A stretch of DNA of 64,000 nt from Hellea sp042093735 (GTDB taxonomy: Bacteria; Pseudomonadota; Alphaproteobacteria; Caulobacterales; Maricaulaceae): NCBI GenBank assembly GCA_042093735.1, contig JBELEM010000004.1:21954-85953 (forward strand), written 5' to 3'. Numbering within the stretch: position 1 is the stretch's first letter; every line of letters starts with the position of its first letter. The notes beneath the pieces were generated by a model. It was not told where the DNA came from. It saw nothing but the letters and a program-made list of their open reading frames with translations, and did not search any database. This document shows positions 8,076 through 17,604 of the stretch, in pieces. The position numbers and the translations under genes were made by a program.

Positions 8076-9674
8076 ATGGCTTACTCAAAAATACTAAATG
8101 ATCTCAGGAAACGATACCCTAATGGAGCTCCGGCTGGTATTAATTTAGATAATTTAGCGCAACTCAAAGTACAAAATACATTTGAAACTCATCTTGATAT
8201 TGCGAAGTCTATGGCAACACAAATGAGAAAAGACATGGCCGCATATGACAAAGACACGAGTAAATTTACTCAATCTTTGGGGTGTTGGTCAGGGTTTCAT
8301 GCTATGCAAATGATGCGTGCCATAAAACGACAAAAAGGTTCACTTGATGGCGCCTACGTATATTTATCTGGATGGATGGTTGCTGGATTAAGAAATAGAT
8401 TTGGTCACTTACCAGATCAATCAATGCATGAGAAAACTTCTGTTGTTGATCTAATACAAGAAATCTACACCTCTCTACGACAAGCAGATGAAGTTGAACT
8501 TAATGATCTATTCTCTAGCTTGAAACTAGCTGAAAACGATAAAGAAAAAGTACAAATTATTACTAAGATTGACGCTCATGAAACATACGTGAGACCTATA
8601 ATAGCTGACATCGATGCTGGCTTTGGGAATGTACACGCAACTTATCTGCTAGCAAAAGAAATGATCAAAGCTGGGGCTTGTTGTCTGCAAATTGAAAATC
8701 AAGTTTCCGATGCAAAACAATGTGGCCATCAAGACGGAAAAGTAACAGTTCCACGTGAAGATTTTATTGAAAAGTTGCGCGCCTGCAGAATGGCCTTTGA
8801 AGAACTTGGGGTTAATGATGGCGTAATCGTAGCACGCACTGATAGTTTGGGGGCTGGTTTGACACAAAAAATACCGGTTTCAAAAAAAGTTGGAGACTCT
8901 GCATATGAATATACTAAATGGTTAGAAACTGAAGAAATAACTGATAATAACCCACTTTCTGAAGGTGACATTGCGCTTTTCATTAACAATAAGTTGCAAA
9001 AACCTGTCAGACTTCCAAACGGCTTATATAAGTTTCAGCCCAATACAGGCGAGGAAAGAGTTATTGAAGACTGTATATCAAGCTTGAATGATGGAGGAGC
9101 TGACCTTCTATGGATAGAAACTGCTACTCCTAATGTTGCTCAAATAGCGTCAATGGTTTCTAAAATAAGAGAAAAAGCCCCACACGCAAAATTGGCATAC
9201 AATAATTCGCCTTCTTTTAACTGGACATTAAATTTACGAAAACAAGTAAGAGAAGAGTGGGTATTATCAGGTGTAATAAACGGGGATGAGTACCCAAGCG
9301 ATACAAAGCTCATGTCCGCAAAATATGACGAAGACAAATTAGGACTTGAAGCTGACTTAAGGCTACAAAACTTTCAAACTGATATCTCCCGTGAGGCGGG
9401 GGTCTTCCATAATCTTATCACCCTACCTACTTTCCACGGTACAGCAAAAGTAATGAATGATCTTTCGGAGGGTTATTTTGGCGATCAAAAAATGTTAGCT
9501 TATGTTAAAAACATACAAAGAGAAGAAATACGTACAAATGTTTCTGCGGTTAAGCATCAGCATGAAGTTGGATCCAATCTTGGTGATAATTTTAAAGAAA
9601 TGACCGGAGGAGAAAAAGCTTTAAAAGCTGGAGGTAAGCATAATACAATGAATCAATTTGAAAATGCAGCTTAG
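8076..9674 (+). CDS. aceA: Isocitrate lyase, long (about 530 aa) type
   Basis: The enzyme cleaves isocitrate to glyoxylate and succinate, the first step of the glyoxylate bypass. The 532-residue length and the active-site stretch KQCGHQDGKVTVP, carrying the catalytic cysteine, match the Pseudomonas aeruginosa-type isocitrate lyase and not the roughly 434-residue E. coli type (KKCGH). GVIVARTDSLGAGL and LAYNNSPSFNW are further family motifs. The ATG lies two bases after the aceB stop. It ends three bases before the stop of the convergent gloB gene, with no room for a separate terminator. Confidence 0.95.
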   Translation: MAYSKILNDLRKRYPNGAPAGINLDNLAQLKVQNTFETHLDIAKSMATQMRKDMAAYDKDTSKFTQSLGCWSGFHAMQMMRAIKRQKGSLDGAYVYLSGWMVAGLRNRFGHLPDQSMHEKTSVVDLIQEIYTSLRQADEVELNDLFSSLKLAENDKEKVQIITKIDAHETYVRPIIADIDAGFGNVHATYLLAKEMIKAGACCLQIENQVSDAKQCGHQDGKVTVPREDFIEKLRACRMAFEELGVNDGVIVARTDSLGAGLTQKIPVSKKVGDSAYEYTKWLETEEITDNNPLSEGDIALFINNKLQKPVRLPNGLYKFQPNTGEERVIEDCISSLNDGGADLLWIETATPNVAQIASMVSKIREKAPHAKLAYNNSPSFNWTLNLRKQVREEWVLSGVINGDEYPSDTKLMSAKYDEDKLGLEADLRLQNFQTDISREAGVFHNLITLPTFHGTAKVMNDLSEGYFGDQKMLAYVKNIQREEIRTNVSAVKHQHEVGSNLGDNFKEMTGGEKALKAGGKHNTMNQFENAA

Positions 9675-9677
9675 TTA

Positions 9678-10409
9678 TTAAAATACGTCCTTAGCAGCAC
9701 GGATTTCTCCTAATCGCGCTGCTGAAACAGCCCTAAGAAATGGATTGCATTTTTTTTCTGCGCCAACAGTTGTTGGTACAGTGGGTAAACCACTTGCCCT
9801 TAACTCTTTGGCTTTTGAAATATAATTCTTTAAATCATTATTTGTAGGCTCAACCGTCAAAGCAAATTCTGCATTAGATAGTGTATATTCATGAGCACAG
9901 TACAATTTAGTATCATTAGGAAAGTTAGATATTTTTTTTAATGAGCTATACATATCCTCTTTTGATCCTTCAAATAATCGACCGCAACCTAATGCAAATA
10001 ATGTATCTCCCACAAAAGCTGACCTAGCATCTGGGATATAGTAAATTATGTGGTCTACTGTATGACCAGGCGTTGAGAATACATGCACCGCATGAGCGCC
10101 AAGTCTAAAAGTTTCTCCTCCGAAAAGTGGGTGACTAAGGCCTGGAATTCTGCCCTTCACAATTCCAGGTCCATATATCTTAGTATCAAATTTCTTTTTT
10201 AGATCTAAGTTCCCCCCAGTATGATCTGCATGATGATGAGTGTTCCATATTTGAGTTAAGTTCCAAGATCGCTCAGAACATGCGGCCTCAATTTTATCCA
10301 CCTCAGGCGTATCAATAGAAACGGTTTCACCGGTACCATTATCATGAATTAGAAAACCATAGTTATCATTTAAACAAGGAAATAAAACGATCTCTAATTG
10401 ATTACTCAT
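9678..10409 (-). CDS. gloB: Hydroxyacylglutathione hydrolase (glyoxalase II)
   Basis: This cytoplasmic metallo-beta-lactamase-fold enzyme hydrolyses S-lactoylglutathione, completing methylglyoxal detoxification. The binuclear metal site is visible: THHHADHTGG near residue 57, TPGHTVDHI near 113, GDTLFALGCGRLFEG and YCAHEYTLSNAEFA. At 243 residues it is slightly shorter than E. coli GloB (251) but complete. The ATG at 10409 starts the family sequence. It is the last of a minus-strand series with the DoxX-family gene and prfA, 79 bases after the former. Confidence 0.94.
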   Translation of the reverse strand: MSNQLEIVLFPCLNDNYGFLIHDNGTGETVSIDTPEVDKIEAACSERSWNLTQIWNTHHHADHTGGNLDLKKKFDTKIYGPGIVKGRIPGLSHPLFGGETFRLGAHAVHVFSTPGHTVDHIIYYIPDARSAFVGDTLFALGCGRLFEGSKEDMYSSLKKISNFPNDTKLYCAHEYTLSNAEFALTVEPTNNDLKNYISKAKELRASGLPTVPTTVGAEKKCNPFLRAVSAARLGEIRAAKDVF

Positions 10410-10488
10410 AATTTAATTCACCCGTTCAAAAGAAAAAATAATATTAAAATGGAAGAAATTATAAATGTTGATTTCATATTGGTCCATA

Positions 10489-10884
10489 TTAATTACTTTT
10501 ATATGACCTTGATATGTTACCAGTAACCCATAAAATAGATACAATTAATGGAAACTGAAGAACAACTCTTAACCAAAGTATAGTTGGAGTTGCAGACATT
10601 TCTCCAAAAGGAACATTATTCATTGCCATATATATATTCGCAGGAAGAACAGCCAATAAAAAAGGGGCTAGTAGAAGTCCGGCGAGTTTTCTATATCTAG
10701 GTAGTACAAGAAAAACTGCAAAAACTAATTCCATAAAACCCGTAATCCACACAATAAGTTTAGGAAAAGGAATAGATGGAGGCACAATTGCTGTAAAGCT
10801 CTCCTCCTGAACAAAATGCATTAAACCGGCATAAAAAAAGAAAATAGCAAAAAACCAAGAACCCAAAGCCTTCAAGTTCTTCAT
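10489..10884 (-). CDS. DoxX-family membrane protein
   Basis: The 131-residue protein has four hydrophobic segments (about 7-25, 46-63, 69-92 and 105-122), and FFYAGLMHF with PPSIPFPKLIVWITGFMELVFA is typical of DoxX/DoxD-like proteins. The family is found in the inner membrane and its molecular role is mostly undefined, with links to redox and quinone or thiol metabolism in some members. The frame is open further upstream into prfA, but the ATG at 10884, four bases after the prfA stop and behind GGAAGG, is the better start. It is probably translated from the prfA transcript. Confidence 0.8.
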   Translation of the reverse strand: MKNLKALGSWFFAIFFFYAGLMHFVQEESFTAIVPPSIPFPKLIVWITGFMELVFAVFLVLPRYRKLAGLLLAPFLLAVLPANIYMAMNNVPFGEMSATPTILWLRVVLQFPLIVSILWVTGNISRSYKSN

Positions 10885-10888
10885 AAAA

Positions 10889-11953
10889 TCAATTACCTTC
10901 CATTGCGGCAAGACGGCTAGCTTGATCCTCGGCAATTAACGGGTTTACAACATCATCAAGCTCATCACCTGCTACAATTTTATCTAACTTATAAAGAGTC
11001 AAATTGATTCGATGATCAGTCACTCTACCTTGAGGATAATTATATGTTCTTATGCGCTCGGATCTGTCACCTGAACCAACCTGACCTTTCCGCTCATTCG
11101 CTCTCTCAGCATCAATTCTCTGTTTCTCAATATCATAAAGTTTCATTTTTAATAATCGTTCAGCATTTGCCCTATTCATATGCTGAGACTTTGCATCGCA
11201 AACAACAACCACTCCAGTTGGCACATGAGTCATTCGTACAGCGGAGTCGGTTTTGTTAACATGCTGCCCCCCAGCACCAGAAGCTCGCATGGTATCAACC
11301 CTTACATCAGTCATCGAAAAACCAATATCTATGTCTTCTGGCTCAGGTAATACTGCTACTGTTGCTGCTGATGTATGGATACGGCCCTGTGTTTCTGTTA
11401 CCGGTACTCTCTGTACTCGATGAACCCCAGACTCAAATTTTAATTTTCCATAAACCCCCGTACCAGAAACTGAAGCTATTATTTCCTTATACCCCCCCAT
11501 ATCAGCTGAAGCATCACTTTCTACGTCTACTTTCCAACCTTGTAGTTGGGAATAACGCGAATACATACTAAACAAATCACCAACAAAAATAGCAGCTTCG
11601 TCTCCACCAGTTCCAGCTCGAATTTCTAAAACAACGGAAGCATTGTCATCTTTATCCTTGGGAAGTAAAAGCAAAGAAACTTCTTTTTCAATTTTAGGTA
11701 ATTTATTTTTAAGTGACAGCATCTCTTCTTTTGCCATTGCGCCCATCTCTGGATCGTCCAACATTATCTCTAACTCGTCAATATCATCGCGTATAGACTG
11801 TAATTTTCGAACGCCTTCTACAACAGGCTTTAACTCTGCATAGTCCTTGCCTAGTTGAACAATTTCAGTACTGTCTGTAGCAACACCAAGCCTAGACTCA
11901 ATTTGCTCGAAACGATCAACAACTTGAACAAGTTTTATGTTTGGAATATTCAT
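10889..11953 (-). CDS. prfA: Peptide chain release factor 1
   Basis: RF1 recognises UAA and UAG stop codons and triggers peptide release. The 354 residues show the GGQ motif in RASGAGGQHVNKTDSAVRM near residue 230 and the RF1-type recognition region VQRVPVTETQGRIHTSAAT, where PVT is the PxT tripeptide (RF2 would have SPF). The ATG at 11953 is the start. In many bacteria prfA is followed by prmC, which methylates the GGQ glutamine; here a DoxX-family gene follows and no prmC is visible in the window. The TonB-dependent receptor gene lies 17 bases upstream on the same strand. Confidence 0.96.
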   Translation of the reverse strand: MNIPNIKLVQVVDRFEQIESRLGVATDSTEIVQLGKDYAELKPVVEGVRKLQSIRDDIDELEIMLDDPEMGAMAKEEMLSLKNKLPKIEKEVSLLLLPKDKDDNASVVLEIRAGTGGDEAAIFVGDLFSMYSRYSQLQGWKVDVESDASADMGGYKEIIASVSGTGVYGKLKFESGVHRVQRVPVTETQGRIHTSAATVAVLPEPEDIDIGFSMTDVRVDTMRASGAGGQHVNKTDSAVRMTHVPTGVVVVCDAKSQHMNRANAERLLKMKLYDIEKQRIDAERANERKGQVGSGDRSERIRTYNYPQGRVTDHRINLTLYKLDKIVAGDELDDVVNPLIAEDQASRLAAMEGN

Positions 11954-11970
11954 ATACGCGGGATAGGCTT

Positions 11971-13980
11971 TTAAAATGAAGTCGACAAGCCGAAAAATAA
12001 AGTCCTTGGCCGACCAGGGAAATATCGTTCACTACCAAAAGCATAATCGGCACGATCAGCATATTTTTTATTAAAAATATTATCCACCCTACCAAATAGG
12101 TTTATATTTTCCTCAAGGGCATAATTCACTCTGGTAATAAATATATTATGGCCTTGATACTTATTTGTATTTCCAGGGTTTGTAAAATAACTCCCGACAT
12201 GGCGCCACTCTAATTCTACTTCAGCATTTGTAGTCGGCAAAAAGGTTAAACGCATATGCGATAAAGTATCCGGTGCTGAGTCGACTCTTGAACCAGAAGT
12301 TATATTGTTTTCAGCAGAACCTACAGTTTCATTAAAACTATATGTATGTTTTGCTAAAGTAGCATCACCAGAAATTGATATCCAATCAGTTAAATAGCCA
12401 ATGAAACTTAACTCCATACCTTGATGTCTTGTTTTTCCATTAACAACATTAAATCCGTTAGAATTTCTGAAGAAAAAATTATCTTTCCACATAGTAAAAG
12501 CAGAGAAATCAGTATCAAAACCCCCGATATTTCCTTTAAATCCTAACTCAAGGCTATCTAATGTCTCAATTTCTGCCTCACCAGCAACCTGGTTTTGCTG
12601 TACTGAATATAAATCAGAAACCTGCGGGGCACGAGAACCTCGCGCTGCACGGATATAAATCATATTTTCATTATCAAAACCATAACTCAAAGAAGCTTTA
12701 GGTGTAATTGTTAAGAAGTTATCAATTCTATCTGCAACACGAATAAAACGCCCTGATCGGCCTACTGAAGCATTGTTATCATAATTATAAGAAGTAAATT
12801 CTGCGCGAGCACCGAGGTCTATTGTTATCTGTTCTGATAATTTACTAGTTTTCTGAGCATATAAAGCACCCACAAGACTGGTAGTACTGTAATCATAATG
12901 CAGCCCTCTAACGAAGGAAAAACGGCTTTCATTTTCTTGGTACTCATACAAAGAGCCCTTTGTATACTCGAAGTCAGCGCCAATATTAAAATTTTTACTA
13001 TAATAGGCGCTTTGAAGACCTACAGAAGTGTGTCTATTCTTTTCCAATGCCTGTCCTGGAACAAAATGACGAAGAAATCGTAAATTTACGTATCTTGCAT
13101 AAGGCGTAAATGCCAATGAGGTACCGTTATTATAATTTCTTTCAATTCTAAATTGAGATCTATAACTAACTCCATCTCTGAATGCCTCAGGATTAGGGTT
13201 AGTAAAACGAATGTTATCTTCTAAGTAAGCATCATCACCCGTAATAAAACCAGCCGTTTCTTGGTTCAAATTATTAAAAGAAGAAAGCCAATTTATGTTC
13301 CAACTATTAAAGTTGTTAAAATATTTTAGCTGGATTTTTTGCTGATCAAAACCTGATTCTTCCCTAAAGCCGTTATCGTGGGAAATTGAAACTGAAACAT
13401 CAACCGGTAAAGCCGAGGTTGTTGCTGTTATAGATTTATATCCGTCTTCACTAAGTAAAAAGGTAAGTTTATCATTATTAATACTATTATTTTGAAAATT
13501 TATTAATCCATGAACTGCATTCGAACCATATTGAACAGGTCCAGGTCCCTTTAAAACCTCTATTTGATTTGAAAACTCTGGTGCCGCCTCAAACAATCCA
13601 TTTACGTTTGAAAAACCGGCAGCCCTTAAAGGCACTCCATCCTCCATGTATAAAAAACTGCCGGCACCAGAGCCGCCTGTTAAAACTGGGGACCTAATTG
13701 ATGTGAGGTGTTCCTGGCCACTGCCGCGATGAATATTAACACCTGAAATTCCATTTAAAGCCTCAGATAAATGAATTGGAGATATGCTAGTGTATCTGCT
13801 AGAGGGTAGAATACTTATTGCAGCTGGTAACGCGTTTACTTTTTTTGATAGGTCATAAATACCTTCAACAAAAATTTCCTCTTCAGAATTAGGAAACATC
13901 TCAATATTATTTGTTTTTTCATAAGCTTGAGCTACGGAAGCAATAGGTATAAAAAAGAAAAGAAAGGTAAATTTTTTCAT
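11971..13980 (-). CDS. TonB-dependent outer-membrane receptor
   Basis: The 669-residue protein begins with a signal peptide (MKKFTFLFFF..., cleavage after SVAQA). A plug domain follows at about 40-160 (EALNGISGVNIHRG, FLYMEDGVPLR, NQIEVLKGPGPVQYGSNAVHG), then a beta-barrel whose last residue is phenylalanine, as expected for outer-membrane insertion. RGSRAPQVSDLY and NLFGRVDNIFNKKYADR are typical barrel motifs. It should import a ligand with TonB energy. The substrate cannot be read from sequence; the divergent GH42 gene 77 bases away suggests an oligosaccharide, but iron complexes, vitamins or nickel remain possible. prfA follows after 17 bases. Confidence 0.92.
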   Translation of the reverse strand: MKKFTFLFFFIPIASVAQAYEKTNNIEMFPNSEEEIFVEGIYDLSKKVNALPAAISILPSSRYTSISPIHLSEALNGISGVNIHRGSGQEHLTSIRSPVLTGGSGAGSFLYMEDGVPLRAAGFSNVNGLFEAAPEFSNQIEVLKGPGPVQYGSNAVHGLINFQNNSINNDKLTFLLSEDGYKSITATTSALPVDVSVSISHDNGFREESGFDQQKIQLKYFNNFNSWNINWLSSFNNLNQETAGFITGDDAYLEDNIRFTNPNPEAFRDGVSYRSQFRIERNYNNGTSLAFTPYARYVNLRFLRHFVPGQALEKNRHTSVGLQSAYYSKNFNIGADFEYTKGSLYEYQENESRFSFVRGLHYDYSTTSLVGALYAQKTSKLSEQITIDLGARAEFTSYNYDNNASVGRSGRFIRVADRIDNFLTITPKASLSYGFDNENMIYIRAARGSRAPQVSDLYSVQQNQVAGEAEIETLDSLELGFKGNIGGFDTDFSAFTMWKDNFFFRNSNGFNVVNGKTRHQGMELSFIGYLTDWISISGDATLAKHTYSFNETVGSAENNITSGSRVDSAPDTLSHMRLTFLPTTNAEVELEWRHVGSYFTNPGNTNKYQGHNIFITRVNYALEENINLFGRVDNIFNKKYADRADYAFGSERYFPGRPRTLFFGLSTSF

Positions 13981-14057
13981 ATGAAACGTATGCAGGAAAA
14001 TTTTTAATTTTCAAATAAAATATTGACGTAATACAGCCAAAACCCCAAAAGTTTACT

Positions 14058-15992
14058 ATGAGATTAGGTACCTGTTATTATCCTGAGCATTGGCCAGAAA
14101 GCATGTGGGACAATGATGCCCGCATCATGACAAAACTTGGTATAACCCAAGTTCGGATAGGTGAGTTTTCTTGGTCAAGAATTGAACCTTCGCGTAATGA
14201 ATTTCAGTGGGAATGGCTTGATAAAGCGATAGAGACTCTTTCAAACCATAATTTAAAAATAATAATGTGCACGCCAACAGCTACCCCTCCAAAATGGTTG
14301 ATTGATGAAATACCTGAAATACTGGCATTGAATGAAGCCAATCAAACAAGAAAATTTGGGTCTAGACGCCATTATTGTTTTTCATCAAAAAATTATCGCA
14401 AAGAGAGTCGCCGTATTACTAGTATTCTTTTAAATAGGTACGGGAAAAACCCTAATATTTTATCATGGCAAACAGACAATGAGTATGGTTGTCATAATAC
14501 AGTTATAAGTTTTTCGCCCATGGCAGAAAAAGCATTCCAAAAATGGCTTCGAGTTAAATACATTAATATTGAAAACTTGAATAAATCATGGGGCAATGTG
14601 TTTTGGTCTCAAGAGTACAATACATTCGAACAAATTCTACTACCCAATAATGCCGTGACTGAAGCCAACCCAGCACACAGTTTAGATTTTAGGCGTTTTA
14701 GTTCGGATCAAGTAATCAGTTTTAATAATGAACAAGTTAACATAATTCGGGCCCACTCTGATGCACTTATAACTCACAATTGTATGGGCCATTTCACGTC
14801 TTTTGATCACTTTGCGCTTGGAGAGAGCCTCGATATAATGACATGGGATAGCTATCCTTTAGGTTTTTTAGATCAAGGCTGGTCAACCGAAAAAGAAAAA
14901 CTACAATGGATGCGTTCTGGGCATCCAGACTTTGCAGCTTTTCATCATGATTTATATAGAAATTGTTCAAAAGGGCAATGGGGAGTTATGGAACAACAGC
15001 CAGGAGCAGTAAATTGGGCCCCAAATAATGCAGCCCCAGCAAATGGAATGGTTAAGTTATGGACGCTTGAAGCAGCTGCACATGGCGCAGAATACTGCTC
15101 ATATTTTCGTTGGCGTCAAGTTCCCTTTGGCCAAGAACAAAACCATGCAGGGCTTTTTGATTCACGAAATGAAATTTCTCAGGGAGCACTCGAGGTTGCA
15201 GAGGTTAGCGCCATATTAGGGAAATTAAAATCGCTAGAGACTGCCAATAGTGAAGTTGCCTTAATGTTTGATTACCCTACTAAATGGATGCTTGACATAC
15301 AACCACAAGGCAAAGAGTGGAATTATGAAAAATTATGTTTTGAATTCTATACAACGCTAAGACGTCTTGGACTATCCATTGATATTATAAGTCCAGATCA
15401 TGATATTTCAAAATACAAACTCGTTGTAGCGCCAAGCTTACCGGTAATTCCAGCAAATCTACTTCGGAGTGCTAAAATTGCAAACACTAAATTACTCTTT
15501 GGTCCCAGGTCAGGCTCAAAAACTTCAGAATATCAAATACCTAATAAATATCCCTTCAATCAAAATTTTCAATTTATTAAGTCTGAATCCCTTCGTGAGG
15601 GCGCCTCTATTAAGATTAATATGAATGATAAAATATATTATTCAAAAAACTGGAGAGACATAATTGAATACAAAGGCATAAACAACATAAAGTTCTCTGA
15701 TGGACACCCCGCATATATACATCATATCGATTACGACTATATAGCAACATGGCCTACGTATGAACTCTTAAAAGATTTACTCTTAAATTTAACAGAAAAA
15801 ATTGGAATTAAAACCACCTGTCTTGATGAAAATATACGAATAAGGCATACAAATGATTTAACATTTGCATTTAATTACGGTGATGAAGTACTGGATATCA
15901 GTAAAATGACCCCTGAGAACAGATTTATCTATGGAGGATCCAAAATAGACCCACATGGAATATCAATCTGGAAAACCCAAAAAAATAAATAA
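14058..15992 (+). CDS. GH42 beta-galactosidase
   Basis: The 644-residue enzyme starts with the GH42 signature MRLGTCYYPEHWPESMW and has a catalytic barrel (about 1-380), a middle trimerisation-like domain and a small C-terminal beta domain. The predicted acid/base is Glu142 in TDNEYG and the nucleophile Glu312 in GVMEQQPGAVNW. There is no signal peptide, so it acts in the cytoplasm on short galactosides that have been taken up. It is divergent from a TonB-dependent receptor, which suggests a small galactoside or galactan utilisation locus. The rfbCBD genes follow after 47 bases. The exact substrate is unknown. Confidence 0.92.
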   Translation: MRLGTCYYPEHWPESMWDNDARIMTKLGITQVRIGEFSWSRIEPSRNEFQWEWLDKAIETLSNHNLKIIMCTPTATPPKWLIDEIPEILALNEANQTRKFGSRRHYCFSSKNYRKESRRITSILLNRYGKNPNILSWQTDNEYGCHNTVISFSPMAEKAFQKWLRVKYINIENLNKSWGNVFWSQEYNTFEQILLPNNAVTEANPAHSLDFRRFSSDQVISFNNEQVNIIRAHSDALITHNCMGHFTSFDHFALGESLDIMTWDSYPLGFLDQGWSTEKEKLQWMRSGHPDFAAFHHDLYRNCSKGQWGVMEQQPGAVNWAPNNAAPANGMVKLWTLEAAAHGAEYCSYFRWRQVPFGQEQNHAGLFDSRNEISQGALEVAEVSAILGKLKSLETANSEVALMFDYPTKWMLDIQPQGKEWNYEKLCFEFYTTLRRLGLSIDIISPDHDISKYKLVVAPSLPVIPANLLRSAKIANTKLLFGPRSGSKTSEYQIPNKYPFNQNFQFIKSESLREGASIKINMNDKIYYSKNWRDIIEYKGINNIKFSDGHPAYIHHIDYDYIATWPTYELLKDLLLNLTEKIGIKTTCLDENIRIRHTNDLTFAFNYGDEVLDISKMTPENRFIYGGSKIDPHGISIWKTQKNK

Positions 15993-16039
15993 TTTAACAG
16001 AACCTTGCATAAAAGCAAAAGTGTATACAAGATTAAAAA

Positions 16040-16591
16040 ATGAAAATTAAAAAATTTAATATTCTTGGGCCTTTACTATTCCAGCCAACAAAACATGTTG
16101 ATAAACGTGGATTTTTTGCTGAAACATTCAAACAAAATACTTTTGAAGAGATAACAGGCTCTAAGCTTTTATTTGTTCAAGATAATATTTCCATATCATT
16201 AAATAAAGGAACATTGAGAGGCTTACATTTCCAAATGCCAGAGCATGCCCAAGGAAAACTTGTAAGCTGCCAGAAGGGTTCTATATTGGACGTTATAGTC
16301 GATATTAGGAAAAGTTCTGATACGTACGGTAAATATATCTCCATAGAGTTAAATGAAAACTGTTATGATCAATTATGGGTGCCACCTGGTTTTCTTCATG
16401 GCTACATAACTACACAAGACAATTGTGAAGTAGCTTACAAAGTCACAAATTATTACTGCCCTAAATCAGAAACCACGATAATCTGGAACGATAAATTATT
16501 AAATATTAATTGGGGTATAGATAAACCAATAGTCTCAGAAAAAGATAAAAATGGTAAAAAATTCAATTCTTTTGAGAGCCCTTTTCTATGA
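16040..16591 (+). CDS. rfbC: dTDP-4-dehydrorhamnose 3,5-epimerase
   Basis: This enzyme catalyses the third step of dTDP-L-rhamnose synthesis. The 183-residue cupin-fold protein shows KHVDKRGFFAETF, the catalytic histidine in RGLHFQMPEHAQGKLV near residue 62, and WVPPGFLHGY with the active-site tyrosine region. Its ATG follows GH42 by 47 bases. The stop overlaps the rfbB start (ATGA), indicating translational coupling. With rfbB and rfbD it supplies rhamnose for lipopolysaccharide or another surface glycan. Confidence 0.95.
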   Translation: MKIKKFNILGPLLFQPTKHVDKRGFFAETFKQNTFEEITGSKLLFVQDNISISLNKGTLRGLHFQMPEHAQGKLVSCQKGSILDVIVDIRKSSDTYGKYISIELNENCYDQLWVPPGFLHGYITTQDNCEVAYKVTNYYCPKSETTIIWNDKLLNINWGIDKPIVSEKDKNGKKFNSFESPFL

Positions 16592-17604
16592 CACTACTAA
16601 TAACAGGCGGATGCGGATTTATCGGCTCCGAAGTCGTAAGACAAGCAGTTAATCAAGGAAGAAGCGTTCTGAATATTGATTCATTAACGTACGCTGCAAA
16701 TCAAAATAATTTAAATTCAATAAATCACTTAGACAACTATGAATTTAAACACATAGACATATGTGACCGACTTAACCTTGAAAAAGTTTTCTCCCAGCAT
16801 CAACCCTCTGCAGTGATTCATTGTGCGGCAGAGTCACATGTAGACAGATCAATCAATGGTCCCGGAAAATTTATTAATACTAATGTGATAGGCACTTTTA
16901 ATTTGTTAGAGATCGCAAAGAAATATAGATGTAAATTTTTACATATATCGACTGATGAGGTTTACGGAGATTTAAAAGAAAAAGATCCAGCATTTACAGA
17001 AGAAAGCTTAATCGCACCAAGCTCTCCGTACTCAGCCAGCAAGGCCGCAAGCGACCATCTTGTCCGGGCATGGGGGAAAACATATAATTTACCATTTTTG
17101 ATAACCAACTGTTCTAACAATTATGGCCCTTACCAGTTCCCAGAAAAATTAATTCCAGTAGTTATATTAGCCTGCATGCAGGAACGTAAAATCCCAATTT
17201 ATGGTAAAGGTGATAATATTCGCGATTGGCTTTTTGTTAGTGATCACGTCAAAGCCATATTGGAAGTATTAGATAAAGGAGTAGTCGGAGATACTTACAA
17301 CATAGGTGGCGGTAACGAGCTTAAAAATATTGAAATTGTAAATATGATTTGTGAAATAATGGATGAAAATTATCCTAGATCTAATGGTAATTATTCAGAT
17401 TTAATTAGCTTTGTAGCCGATAGGAAAGGTCATGACAGACGTTATGCAATAAATGCTTCGAAAATAAGAAATAAACTCGGGTGGAAACCTACTGTATCGA
17501 TAAAACAAGGTCTCAAAATAACTGTAGACTGGTATGTTAAAAACAAAGAATGGTGGATACCAATTCAAATAGGTAATGACAGTTCTAAAAAGAAAATAAA
17601 TTAA
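16588..17604 (+). CDS. rfbB: dTDP-glucose 4,6-dehydratase
   Basis: This short-chain dehydrogenase-type NAD enzyme catalyses step two of dTDP-rhamnose synthesis. The 338 residues show the NAD-binding GGCGFIGSEVVRQA at the N-terminus, AAESHVDRSI, STDEVYGDL with the catalytic Thr-Asp-Glu near residue 126, YSASKAASDHLVRA with the catalytic Tyr and Lys, and NCSNNYGPYQFPEKLIP. The start overlaps the rfbC stop and the stop overlaps the rfbD start, so the three genes form one translationally coupled unit. No rfbA (glucose-1-phosphate thymidylyltransferase) accompanies them. Confidence 0.96.
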   Translation: MTLLITGGCGFIGSEVVRQAVNQGRSVLNIDSLTYAANQNNLNSINHLDNYEFKHIDICDRLNLEKVFSQHQPSAVIHCAAESHVDRSINGPGKFINTNVIGTFNLLEIAKKYRCKFLHISTDEVYGDLKEKDPAFTEESLIAPSSPYSASKAASDHLVRAWGKTYNLPFLITNCSNNYGPYQFPEKLIPVVILACMQERKIPIYGKGDNIRDWLFVSDHVKAILEVLDKGVVGDTYNIGGGNELKNIEIVNMICEIMDENYPRSNGNYSDLISFVADRKGHDRRYAINASKIRNKLGWKPTVSIKQGLKITVDWYVKNKEWWIPIQIGNDSSKKKIN

